The notes beneath the pieces were generated by a model. The model was not told the origin of the DNA. It was given only the letters and a program-made list of their open reading frames with translations, and ran no database searches. 64,000 bases of DNA, taken from assembly GCF_012927205.1 (NCBI RefSeq), contig NZ_JABBGC010000002.1, forward strand, positions 1,178,001 through 1,242,000, written 5' to 3'. A program made the translations under genes and the position numbers. This document shows, in pieces, positions 1 through 7,916 of this stretch. The stretch is from Chitinophaga fulva (GTDB lineage: Bacteria > Bacteroidota > Bacteroidia > Chitinophagales > Chitinophagaceae). Each line of letters starts with the position of its first letter. Position 1 is the stretch's first letter.

Positions 1-1
1 T

Positions 2-88
2 TACTTTGATGTGAAGGACATTATCATAGGCGTTCCCAATAATTTCAGGGGGTCGATGAATATCGATGATATCCGGAAGGCAGGTTAA
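2..88 (+). CDS. 3' end of a truncated unknown gene
   Basis: An open frame enters the window at its left edge and stops with TAA at 86-88, giving a 28-residue tail ending DDIRKAG. The stop sits one base before the stop codon of the convergent gene on the minus strand. Too little is visible to name the protein. That the frame is coding is likely from the tight convergent packing, but it is not proven. Confidence 0.5.
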   Translation, partial: YFDVKDIIIGVPNNFRGSMNIDDIRKAG

Positions 89-871
89 CTAGTGCCCCGG
101 TACAATCTGTAATCCGGCAGGATCTTTTACAGCAGGATGTTCCAGCGCCCATACTTTGGCAAAGTACCGTCCGTTGTCGCGGATGTACAGGAAATACTCA
201 TAGTCGTTTCGGAAATAGCTAAACATCACATAGGTTGGGCGATACTGTTTCATAAACTCTTCCAGCGCTGGTGATTCAAGACCGGTGATCTTTTTCACCA
301 GTGCTTTATTAAAACGATGATCGACATATTTTTCCTGTTCATCACGTACCAACAATTCCCTGAATGCCTCCATGCGTTTTATTTTTTTAGCATTGAAGAT
401 CATATCCAGGTTGATGCCCACACCTCCCGGGCCGCTGGTACCGCCAAGTAATGACGGCGCATAATCGAATACTTTCCGGTATTCGTCCCGGAATGCGGCG
501 GAGTCTGCGGAATAATCCTTTAACCGGTTCGTGGAAACCACAACGGTAGGCAATGTGGTAATGTCCACATGCAGCTTCATATCAAACGGGCGGTTGGGAT
601 GAATCTCATTAACAGGGAACTTCATGGTAGCTTTTCCCTGGTAGGAAAAGCTGAGGGAATCTGCCAGCGTGAGGTGGATCGTGTAACGCCCCATTGAGTC
701 AGTAACAGTACCGGCGCCGGAAGTGCTCATCACACTTACGCCCGGCATGCCGAAACGGCCGGAGCGGTCGTATATCGTTCCACTCACACGTAACTGCGCA
801 CTCGCTGTCACGTGCAGCAAGAACAACAACGGGAATAATATCAGCCATTTAACCGGGTAAAAAGTGCTCAT
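89..871 (-). CDS. Secreted protein with carboxypeptidase-like regulatory domain
   Basis: 260 residues. A signal peptide covers about residues 1-25 (hydrophobic LILFPLLFLLHV then ASAQ). Residues 27-105 look like a carboxypeptidase D regulatory-like beta-sandwich (VSGTIYDRSGR, then MPGVSV and a TDSMGRY turn), the module also found at the N-terminus of TonB receptors. The rest (105-260) is charged, with no motif I recognise. It probably sits in the periplasm or on the outer membrane. It ends against the preceding convergent gene; nothing in the context fixes its role. Confidence 0.8.
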   Translation of the reverse strand: MSTFYPVKWLILFPLLFLLHVTASAQLRVSGTIYDRSGRFGMPGVSVMSTSGAGTVTDSMGRYTIHLTLADSLSFSYQGKATMKFPVNEIHPNRPFDMKLHVDITTLPTVVVSTNRLKDYSADSAAFRDEYRKVFDYAPSLLGGTSGPGGVGINLDMIFNAKKIKRMEAFRELLVRDEQEKYVDHRFNKALVKKITGLESPALEEFMKQYRPTYVMFSYFRNDYEYFLYIRDNGRYFAKVWALEHPAVKDPAGLQIVPGH

Positions 872-974
872 TTCCGCCTCAATCTAAGACAGGATCAAAA
901 CATAAGCAAACATCAGGCAAATATTAACAAAACGTTGTATCTGACCGCAGGCTTGCCTGGCTTGTATCCGTGCC

Positions 975-1565
975 TTATTTTTTCGTTTTTCGATCAATTT
1001 TTTCCTGGAGGGAAGCAATCAGCGCAGTGCATTCTTCCAACCGCTGCGTATGAACGCTGCCATCTACAGCCAGGTCTTTTTTAGTGACATCTGCGCCATC
1101 GAGAAAGGCTTCCAGGAAAGAAAGATAACGGGGTTGCTGCCCAAATAATGCTTCATACATTTCCTCATTCAGCTTGTCTCCCTCCTTGCGTATATCATTA
1201 CTCGCCAGATCGTTCACATCACGCATGTGATTCATGACAGCGCTCATTTTGGTCTTCAGGTCTTCCAGCCGGTCCGGGTCTTTTTTCCCCGGTGCGATAT
1301 TATTGCGAAACAAACTATCAGATAGTTTTTTTCGGGTTTTCATATATACCTGCAAATCCTCCTTCAGCCCTTTCAGATGCAGGCTCAGGTCTTCTCCTTT
1401 CTCAGGCTTATAATATTTATCAACGTCATTATTTAAATGTTTGACCCAGGTCAACAGGCCGGTGGTCACGTCCTGTACGGAGGGTGTAGTTTGTGCCGCT
1501 GCATGCCCGGCCACTGCCAGTTGCAGTACCAGGGCCAGTCCTGCGCAAATTTTGCTGATCGTCAT
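975..1565 (-). CDS. Hypothetical exported helical protein
   Basis: 196 residues with a clear signal peptide (hydrophobic to about residue 20, cleavage near HAAAQ at 25). The mature part is very rich in Lys, Asp, Glu and Leu and is probably all alpha-helical (KGLKEDLQVYMKTRKKLSD, DRLEDLKTKM). I recognise no domain. It lies about 100 bases upstream of the previous minus-strand gene and could share its transcript. It is divergent from the sensor kinase that follows. The function is unknown; the secreted location is well supported. Confidence 0.7.
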   Translation of the reverse strand: MTISKICAGLALVLQLAVAGHAAAQTTPSVQDVTTGLLTWVKHLNNDVDKYYKPEKGEDLSLHLKGLKEDLQVYMKTRKKLSDSLFRNNIAPGKKDPDRLEDLKTKMSAVMNHMRDVNDLASNDIRKEGDKLNEEMYEALFGQQPRYLSFLEAFLDGADVTKKDLAVDGSVHTQRLEECTALIASLQEKIDRKTKK

Positions 1566-1690
1566 ATTCTTTTCGGGTTGTTCATTTGTTTACAAGATAG
1601 TAAATCTGCCGGTTTATGGCTGCTTTAACCGCTCAACTGGCCAGACAAATCGCTTTTTGCCTATTTTTATACCCTGAATGAACCATTCCC

Positions 1691-3691
1691 ATGCGAACCA
1701 TCCTGATTCTTTGCTGTATCTTTTTCACCACCGTGCTGAAAGCACAAAGTCCGACCGATACAAAGTATCTCGACAGCCTTGAAAGCGTTTTTAAAAAAGC
1801 GCACACGGACAGTGAAAAGCTAAGGGCCGCGGTACAAATATCCAGCTATTGGGTGTATACCGATACCGTCAAAGCCATGGCGATACTGGACAAGGTAGCT
1901 CCAATGGCCCATGGCAAGCCCTATTACGAAGGCCTGCTCGCCTCCGTACGTGCCAACGCCAGCGTATTTGTGGATGATTTCGACAAAGGACAACAGCGGC
2001 TGATGGATGCGGAGCACATCTTTGAAAAACTGAATACCCCCGCCGCTTACGGGCAGCGGGCACGTCTCTGGTACAACTATGCCTTTATAGAACAACGCAG
2101 GGGACACGATAAAGAATTTCTTCGCATCATACTGGAACGCTGCATCCCCTATGGCGAAAAATCGCAGGAAAACGGGTTGTTGTCCCAATATTATTCCGCC
2201 GTAGGCGTAGCTTTCATGAACGAACGCGAATACGACAAAGCGATCCAGTATCAGCAGAAAGCGATCAACCAGTACAAAGAAGAAGGATTGAAAGATGACT
2301 TTATCATCTGGAACTATCTCCGGATGGCCAGCTGCTATATCTATAAAAAAGATCTGCCGAAGGCAAAACAAAGTCTCGATACAGTATCCGCTATGCCCGA
2401 GTCTAAAGAGGAAAGGTCCTATACCTCCCTCTACTACACGACGTACGCACAGTACTACGGCGGGATGAAACAATATGAGGCAGCCCTGCCGGCCATAGAC
2501 GCCGGTATGAAAGCAGCACAGCATCTTAACCAGGGCCATCGCTACAGCGCCCTCCTCTATCAAAAATACTCCCTCCTGAAAGATATGAAACGCTACAGGG
2601 AAGCCAAAGCCATACTGGTAACCCTGTCTGATGACAAGACATTTACCGGGCACGAGAAAAACCAGCTTACGCTAAAAAAGGAAATGGCCGAAACCATGGC
2701 CAACCTGGGAGATTATAAAGGCGCCTACGATATGATGGTAGCCCATAATGAACAGAACGACAGTGTTAACAATCAGGCGGTACGCGGACAGGTGGAGGAA
2801 CTGGAAATCCGGTACCGCAATGCAGAACATGAAAAGAAAATAGCCGTACTGGAATCAGAAAAAAAGGAAGCTGCCGCCAAAGCCAGGAGCCAACGGTTGT
2901 TCAACTGGTTACTGGGCGCCGTTGCCTTCACCCTGCTGATACTCGCTGAGTTCTCCTGGCTGTTTTACCGCAACCAGAAAAAATTGTCCGCACAGGAAGA
3001 AGTCAACCACCGCCAGCAGGTGAAGGAAATGCAGCAGCAACAACAGCTGGTGGCCACGGAAGCCATGCTGGAAGGTGCTGAGCGCGAACGCCGCCGCGTG
3101 GCCCGCGAACTGCATGACGGCCTGGGGGGCCTGTTATCAGGCATCAGGATAAAGTTGAGCGGCGTATCCTCCGCCACCGATGAAGTAGAAAAAATCATCC
3201 CGCAGGTAGACAATGCAGTCGCTGAAGTGCGCCGTATTGCCCATAATATGATGCCGGAAACACTCGCCCGCTTCGGCGTGGAAACAGCCCTGCAGGAACT
3301 GTGCGACTCCCTGCAGACTTCACACACGGTCATTCATTTTGAAGCCTTCGATATGCAGAAAGATATGCCCGTTTCCGCCCAACTGGCCATCTACCGTATT
3401 GTACAGGAAGCGCTCTCCAACGCGCTGCGTTATGCCGAAGCCAAAAACATTATGGTGCAGTGCAGCCAGAACGGCCACACCTGCTTTATCACCGTGGAAG
3501 ATGATGGCAAAGGCTTCAACCCTGAAAGGCCACAGCGTATTGGTATCGGGCTCTCCAGCATGGAGAACCGTGCCCGCTACCTCAACGGCAAAATGGAACT
3601 GGACAGCCAGCCGGGAGCCGGCACCACCATTCATGTGGAACTGGACCTGGAGGCAAAAATCAAGGAAATCAACGTTTTACAACAAGCTTAA
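1691..3691 (+). CDS. TPR sensor histidine kinase, NarL/DesK type, orphan
   Basis: 666 residues. Signal peptide 1-18, periplasmic TPR-like helical repeats about 20-370, a coiled stretch, one transmembrane helix near 403-425, a HisKA_3 dimerisation domain with the H-box ELHDGLGG (phospho-acceptor His475), and a C-terminal HATPase_c domain (IVQEALSNALRYA N-box, DDGKGF and GIGLSSM G-boxes). This is the standard layout of Bacteroidota kinases that phosphorylate LuxR-type regulators. No response regulator is next to it. It is a paralogue of the kinase at 12017-13954, whose regulator is a plausible partner. The ligand sensed by the TPR domain is unknown. Confidence 0.93.
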   Translation: MRTILILCCIFFTTVLKAQSPTDTKYLDSLESVFKKAHTDSEKLRAAVQISSYWVYTDTVKAMAILDKVAPMAHGKPYYEGLLASVRANASVFVDDFDKGQQRLMDAEHIFEKLNTPAAYGQRARLWYNYAFIEQRRGHDKEFLRIILERCIPYGEKSQENGLLSQYYSAVGVAFMNEREYDKAIQYQQKAINQYKEEGLKDDFIIWNYLRMASCYIYKKDLPKAKQSLDTVSAMPESKEERSYTSLYYTTYAQYYGGMKQYEAALPAIDAGMKAAQHLNQGHRYSALLYQKYSLLKDMKRYREAKAILVTLSDDKTFTGHEKNQLTLKKEMAETMANLGDYKGAYDMMVAHNEQNDSVNNQAVRGQVEELEIRYRNAEHEKKIAVLESEKKEAAAKARSQRLFNWLLGAVAFTLLILAEFSWLFYRNQKKLSAQEEVNHRQQVKEMQQQQQLVATEAMLEGAERERRRVARELHDGLGGLLSGIRIKLSGVSSATDEVEKIIPQVDNAVAEVRRIAHNMMPETLARFGVETALQELCDSLQTSHTVIHFEAFDMQKDMPVSAQLAIYRIVQEALSNALRYAEAKNIMVQCSQNGHTCFITVEDDGKGFNPERPQRIGIGLSSMENRARYLNGKMELDSQPGAGTTIHVELDLEAKIKEINVLQQA

Positions 3692-3720
3692 AAAAAATTT
3701 CTGATGATGTCCAAATCGGG

Positions 3721-3732
3721 GTAACCTGTTAC
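3721..3732. promoter_or_regulatory. Palindrome upstream of the SnoaL/YCII/sigma operon
   Basis: GTAAC-CT-GTTAC, 5-bp arms, lies 25 bases before the SnoaL-like start. Near it, TGTCCA (3708-3713) and CGTC (3732-3735) are separated by 18 bases, which would suit an ECF -35/-10 pair. No consensus is known to me for this organism, so either reading is tentative. Confidence 0.3.
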
Positions 3733-3756
3733 GTCATAGTTACAAAATCATGTATT

Positions 3757-4161
3757 ATGACAAACAAAGACATCGTAAAAAAGTATTTTGAAAGCATCAA
3801 CAACAATAACTTTGATGCCATCCGCAAACACCTGGCAGATGATCACCTCTTTTACAACCCGGCTACGGAACAACCGCTGAACACCGCCGGCCACCTCGCC
3901 ATGATGGAGCGCCGGTCTGTCGCTTTCGACGGACATTATTTCCTGGAACTGGTGCTGGAAGAAAGCAACTATGTAACGATCAAAGGCCGCTGGGAAGGCG
4001 TCCATAAAGGAGAATTCGCAGGGATTCCCCCCACCGGCAACAAAGTGGTGTTCCGATGGATAGACCTGCTGGAGGTAAAAGACGGAAAAATCGCTGCCGA
4101 ACATATTGAGTTCAACCCAGGCAGCATTGTGGCGCAGTTGAAAACACCTGAAAAAGTATAA
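3757..4161 (+). CDS. SnoaL-like / NTF2-fold protein
   Basis: 134 residues, cytoplasmic, the usual size of a single NTF2-fold domain. It starts with the family pattern of helix and charged turn (KKYFESINNNNFDAIRKHLADDHLF), then AGHLAMM, and ends with the sheet KVVFRWIDLLEVKDGKIAAEHIEF typical of SnoaL-like ester-cyclase relatives. The fold binds small hydrophobic molecules or catalyses simple isomerisations; the substrate cannot be read. It is first in a tight three-gene unit, 5 bases before a YCII protein that overlaps a sigma-factor gene. SnoaL-type genes recur near ECF41/42 sigma factors. Confidence 0.85.
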   Translation: MTNKDIVKKYFESINNNNFDAIRKHLADDHLFYNPATEQPLNTAGHLAMMERRSVAFDGHYFLELVLEESNYVTIKGRWEGVHKGEFAGIPPTGNKVVFRWIDLLEVKDGKIAAEHIEFNPGSIVAQLKTPEKV

Positions 4162-4166
4162 TCATC

Positions 4167-4511
4167 ATGCAGGAATTTTTAGTAATCATCCGGGGAGACG
4201 GCCGGCCAAACACAGACTCCGCGCAGGATATGCAGCAACATCTGCAGAACTGGCAACACTGGCTCCATGAGCTGATGGCTTCCGGAAACTATGTAGGTGG
4301 CCAAAACCTGGAATCTGAAGGCCTGACCGTACTCAACAGCACGACGGTTACAGACAGGCCATTGGCAGAAGGTAAGGAACTGATCGCCGGATATCTCGTG
4401 CTACGGGCCTCCAATGCCGCTGCCGCTGCAGAACTGGTCAAAGGTTGTCCCAGTCTTCCTTACGGCAGCACGTTTGAAATTCGCGCCATCAGACAGCTTC
4501 ATCTGTCATGA
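4167..4511 (+). CDS. YCII-related (DGPF-type) protein
   Basis: 114 residues of the YCII-related/DGPF family. Visible are the opening strand QEFLVIIRGD, an acidic helix with QNWQHWLHELMASGNYVGGQNL, and the closing FEIRAI. Members are small ferredoxin-like dimers whose activity is mostly unknown. Genes of this family typically lie beside ECF42 sigma factors, as here: the stop overlaps the sigma start codon (ATGA at 4508-4511), so translation is probably coupled. I infer that it belongs to the sigma factor's own regulon or feeds it a signal. Confidence 0.88.
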   Translation: MQEFLVIIRGDGRPNTDSAQDMQQHLQNWQHWLHELMASGNYVGGQNLESEGLTVLNSTTVTDRPLAEGKELIAGYLVLRASNAAAAAELVKGCPSLPYGSTFEIRAIRQLHLS

Positions 4512-5779
4512 CAACATCGCCCAACATTCATCAGGCAGTCAACCATCTTTTCAGACAGGCGTCCGGAAAGATGGTGGCTGTGCTGGTAAAAATATTCGGC
4601 GCTGAAAACTACACCCTGGTGGAAGATGTGGTACAGGACGCGCTGCTCAGCGGTCTCGAGACCTGGAAACTCAATGGTATCCCCGACAACCCCGAGGCGT
4701 GGCTTTTCCGCGTGGCAAGAAACAAGGCGATTGATATCATCCGCAGGAAAAAACATCAGTACAACATTGATTTTTCCAGTCCGGAGCAGCTGTCTCCCTC
4801 CACCGAATATACGCTGGCTTCCACCTTCGATCAGTACTGGCAGGACCAGGCCATCCGGGACGACTTTCTGGGTATGATGTTCGCCTGCTGTCACCCTGAT
4901 ATCTCTCCGGAGAACCAGGTCACCTTTATCCTGAAATCACTTTGCGGTTTCAGTACCCGCGAAGTGGCCCGGGCTTTTCTGACCTCAGAAGACACTATTT
5001 CCAAGCGACTTTACCGTACCAAAGAATTTTTCCGCACGAATGATATCAGGCCGGTGATTCCGCCACCGGCACAGCTGTCCGGCAGATTGGACGCTGTGCT
5101 CAACAGCCTCTATCTGCTCTTCAATGAAGGGTACAGCGCCACTCAACATGAACAGCTTGTACGGGAAGACATCATCGCGCAGGCCATATACCTGTGCCAG
5201 TCACTGCTGGACCATGAGCATACAAGGCAGCCACGTACCAGCGCACTCATGGCATTGTTCTGTTTCCATGCAGCCCGCATCCACAGCAGGCTTCAGTCCG
5301 ACGGCACCATTATCCCGTTGTCACAGCAGGACCGCCGGCAGTGGGACAAAGCACTGATCGCTTCGGGTAACGAATGGCTCAACAAAGCCGCCAGCGGCAC
5401 CGCCCTATCCCCTTTTCACCTGGAGGCAGCCATCGCCTACGAACATTGTATCGCGCCCGGTTATGCAGCTACCAACTGGAAAATGATCCTCGCCTACTAC
5501 GATGCGCTGTTGCAACTGACCAAAGACCCGGTGATACTGCTCAACCGCAGCGTTGCGTTGCTGGAATATGCAGGTGCACCGGCTGCCTTGCAGTCCCTGG
5601 AGGTAGTGCAAAGCCATCGCCAGCTGAACCGTTATTATCTTTACCATGCCGTGCTGGGTGAGATATACAAACGAATGAACGAGAAAGACAAAGCAGTGGC
5701 CTCTTTTGAGCAGGCCCGTCAGTTAACTACCGCACAGCAGGAACAGCAATTCCTGACCGCTAAAATTGCGGACACCTGA
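4508..5779 (+). CDS. ECF42-type RNA polymerase sigma factor with TPR-like extension
   Basis: 423 residues, about twice the length of an ordinary ECF sigma factor. Region 2 spans about 15-85 (EDVVQDALLSGLETW and AWLFRVARNKAIDIIRR) and region 4 about 120-180 (GFSTREVARAFLTSEDTISKRLYR helix-turn-helix). The remaining 240 residues are a helical, TPR-like C-terminal domain with NEGYSA near its start. That extension and the neighbouring YCII gene are the hallmarks of the ECF42 group, where the extension replaces an anti-sigma factor as the control element. No anti-sigma gene is present. The start is chosen for the ATGA overlap. Confidence 0.92.
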   Translation: MTTSPNIHQAVNHLFRQASGKMVAVLVKIFGAENYTLVEDVVQDALLSGLETWKLNGIPDNPEAWLFRVARNKAIDIIRRKKHQYNIDFSSPEQLSPSTEYTLASTFDQYWQDQAIRDDFLGMMFACCHPDISPENQVTFILKSLCGFSTREVARAFLTSEDTISKRLYRTKEFFRTNDIRPVIPPPAQLSGRLDAVLNSLYLLFNEGYSATQHEQLVREDIIAQAIYLCQSLLDHEHTRQPRTSALMALFCFHAARIHSRLQSDGTIIPLSQQDRRQWDKALIASGNEWLNKAASGTALSPFHLEAAIAYEHCIAPGYAATNWKMILAYYDALLQLTKDPVILLNRSVALLEYAGAPAALQSLEVVQSHRQLNRYYLYHAVLGEIYKRMNEKDKAVASFEQARQLTTAQQEQQFLTAKIADT

Positions 5780-5825
5780 CCACCATCAACTTTCTTCACG
5801 AGCGGGTAATTCCTTAATTTGCAAT

Positions 5826-6620
5826 ATGACGTTGACAGAAGCATTCATTACAGCGGCACGCCGCTATTGTAAGGAACATCATACACGATGGACCAGGCGT
5901 TATTCAAAGGAACGCACCGGCACCAACGATCCCGTTTATTCCTTAAGTGATCAGGATTACGATTTTCTCTCCCGCTATCATGTACTGGCGGCCATATTAG
6001 ACGAGGTGGAAAAACTGGTAGGCAAAACATTCCCTTCGCTGGAAGCCTGCCGCGAAACACTGTTCCATATAGGCCTTACCGCCCGGTCATTGTTCACGGA
6101 AAGCGATCACCCAATCGCCATAGCGGCCAGGCAGGAAGAACGGGAGCATTTTGTGCAGTACCTGCAAAGCATGACGCCAAAGACTCTGGCGCAGGTGGCG
6201 CCGCTGCCCTATCGCAGGCGGCTAAACGAAGAAGAAAGCAGTATTGTCCGGCAGCAACTGCTGGAACGCTGGCACTACGATAGCAGCCACTGGGCGCCGC
6301 TGGCGGGCAACATTCCGTCTAATACGTTATTTGTTGCCCAGTCAGCGCTGACGCCGGCAGACCGCAGCGCTGTCACTGGCTACATCTGCCAACACGCCAT
6401 GCCGCATCTGTTCGAAATTACAGCAGACCATACAGATGCCGAAATTACCTGCAGCGAACTGGATACAAACTGTTACGCAACTGTTTACTGTGATGAAAAC
6501 TACAACTGGTTGATATACGGTTCCCATGAGTCAACACTCACTTTTGCAGGTGAACAGTTACTCCTGTTTGTCCGGCAACTGTTCACCGGACGGGAACGGG
6601 TATTAAACCAATGGCCGTAA
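5826..6620 (+). CDS. Hypothetical cytoplasmic protein
   Basis: 264 residues from the ATG at 5826. An in-frame upstream start at 5766 would overlap the sigma-factor gene and adds 20 residues without pattern, so I reject it. There is no signal peptide or membrane helix. Helical N-terminal half (ILDEVEKLVGKTFPSLEACRE), mixed C-terminal half with several Cys and Trp residues. I do not recognise a family. The 46-base gap after the sigma factor allows read-through from that operon. A long hairpin follows, shared with the convergent DUF1266 gene. Confidence 0.75.
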   Translation: MTLTEAFITAARRYCKEHHTRWTRRYSKERTGTNDPVYSLSDQDYDFLSRYHVLAAILDEVEKLVGKTFPSLEACRETLFHIGLTARSLFTESDHPIAIAARQEEREHFVQYLQSMTPKTLAQVAPLPYRRRLNEEESSIVRQQLLERWHYDSSHWAPLAGNIPSNTLFVAQSALTPADRSAVTGYICQHAMPHLFEITADHTDAEITCSELDTNCYATVYCDENYNWLIYGSHESTLTFAGEQLLLFVRQLFTGRERVLNQWP

Positions 6621-6632
6621 ATACATTTTGGA

Positions 6633-6711
6633 ATTTTTTGATTTACGGATTTTTTGATTTGAAGAATGTCAAGCTTCTTTCTAAATTCAAAAATCCGTAA
6701 ATCAAAAAATC
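6633..6711. terminator. Long AT-rich hairpin between convergent genes
   Basis: The left arm (6633-6657) pairs with the right arm (6687-6711) over about 25 bp with one bulged T. The core is GATTTACGGA flanked by T6 runs. The element ATTTTTTGATTT occurs twice on the left at 16-base spacing (6633 and 6649). The right arm abuts the stop codon of the minus-strand gene. Position and U-rich flanks suggest a two-way terminator. A relative lies at 37849-37913. Confidence 0.65.
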
Positions 6712-7789
6712 AATTCAGTCCTCCTGGTTGTTGCTGCATACTTTTAGCAATGGCTAATTCAGTAGCATAGCCGGTAGCCATGGCCGGAGGTAGTGTTACG
6801 CCTTTGGGAGCGGGCCATGGCAATTGTTTCATGGGCCAGTCACAATTATCCCGGTAGTTGTCATAGGCCACCGTTCTTTCGTTGGATACTTCGTAACTAT
6901 TGCTCCAGAAAGCGTTTCCGAGGCGGTAGTTATTATTGAAATCTTCAAAATTGTCGAATAACTCATATATATAGTCAGCCGCCTGCAATATGTTTTTCCA
7001 GGCTTCCTCAGCGGTTATATGCCCAGCCATATAAGCATCCCGGGAAATGGCAATGAGCCGCCAGCATTCGTATCCCCAGATCAGTTTAGGCGGACGGCCG
7101 TTAGCCCTGTGTTCGAGGCAGGACAGGATATATGATTCCGGCAGATTGGTCAGCGCCGCCAGCCGGTTGCTCACCTCATTATCGTTATTCCGCAGCGACA
7201 TCGTCATGGTGAACGCTTCCGCATGATATCCGGTAGTCAGCAGCTGATTAGCCACCTTCCGGTAGTTTTCCGTAGTGAGGATGCCCCAGCTTTGGTCGAG
7301 GTCTTTTTTATAGAGGTTGGCGTCAGCCGGCCGGAACGTATGGTATTTTCCTGGTCCCTGTAAAACCGCCAGCGGATAATATTCCAATGTTTCGCTCCAG
7401 TAACCACCTTTGTAGATATCTACCAGTTCCAGCCGCAAAGCCTGTCTTTTATCTTCGCTCAGCCAGGTAGCACCGCTGGCCAGGTTGTAGCGTTGCTGTT
7501 CCCGCACCGGCAGTTTGCATAGATGCCACCCTACAAAAAGGAAGAGCCCTACCAATGTTATAAAAGAGGTTACCCCGATCCACTGTGCACCGGTAAGCGG
7601 TGCGGGGTCTTTGATCAGCTTCTGTACCAGTATAATCATGAAAAACAGATCGACGCCGGCAAAGCTAAAAAGCAGGACAGCAAAGGCATAGAGGACTGGC
7701 TGCTGGTGTTTGTATTTTTCAAAGTTTCTCCATTTGGCCCTGACAGGGAAATCCAACTCACGAGGGTGGTTCTGTAACAACGGTTTCAT
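6710..7789 (-). CDS. DUF1266 membrane-anchored protein
   Basis: 359 residues. Two membrane helices near the N-terminus (about 33-60 and 69-92), then a large cytoplasmic part. The C-terminal 170 residues carry the DUF1266 pattern: RLIAISRDAYMAGHITAEEAW, then a helix with ELFDNFEDFNNNYRLGNAFW. DUF1266 proteins have no established biochemical activity, though the domain often turns up near secretion and toxin loci. None of those is visible here. The gene stands alone, convergent with the preceding one, and its stop lies inside the shared hairpin. Confidence 0.75.
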   Translation of the reverse strand: MKPLLQNHPRELDFPVRAKWRNFEKYKHQQPVLYAFAVLLFSFAGVDLFFMIILVQKLIKDPAPLTGAQWIGVTSFITLVGLFLFVGWHLCKLPVREQQRYNLASGATWLSEDKRQALRLELVDIYKGGYWSETLEYYPLAVLQGPGKYHTFRPADANLYKKDLDQSWGILTTENYRKVANQLLTTGYHAEAFTMTMSLRNNDNEVSNRLAALTNLPESYILSCLEHRANGRPPKLIWGYECWRLIAISRDAYMAGHITAEEAWKNILQAADYIYELFDNFEDFNNNYRLGNAFWSNSYEVSNERTVAYDNYRDNCDWPMKQLPWPAPKGVTLPPAMATGYATELAIAKSMQQQPGGLN

Positions 7790-7865
7790 TATATATAAAT
7801 CTTTCTACCTACGAAAGTACAACAACTTTTAAGGTTTCAAGAGTGCTGCTGCTTTTCTCAAAAAT

Positions 7866-7894
7866 AAAAAGCCGTTTCCCTGTGAGGAAACGGC
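7866..7894 (-). terminator. Rho-independent terminator of the MFS gene
   Basis: GCCGTTTCC (7871-7879) and GGAAACGGC (7886-7894) form a 9-bp stem with a 6-base loop. Read on the minus strand it is followed by a T run (A5 at 7866-7870). It lies 22 bases past the efflux-pump stop. Confidence 0.85.
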
Positions 7895-7916
7895 CTATCA
7901 AACGAATAATGATATA

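Noticed and set aside
1820..2653. Minus-strand open frame opposite the first sensor kinase
   Set aside because: Antisense shadow within the TPR region; no homology features.
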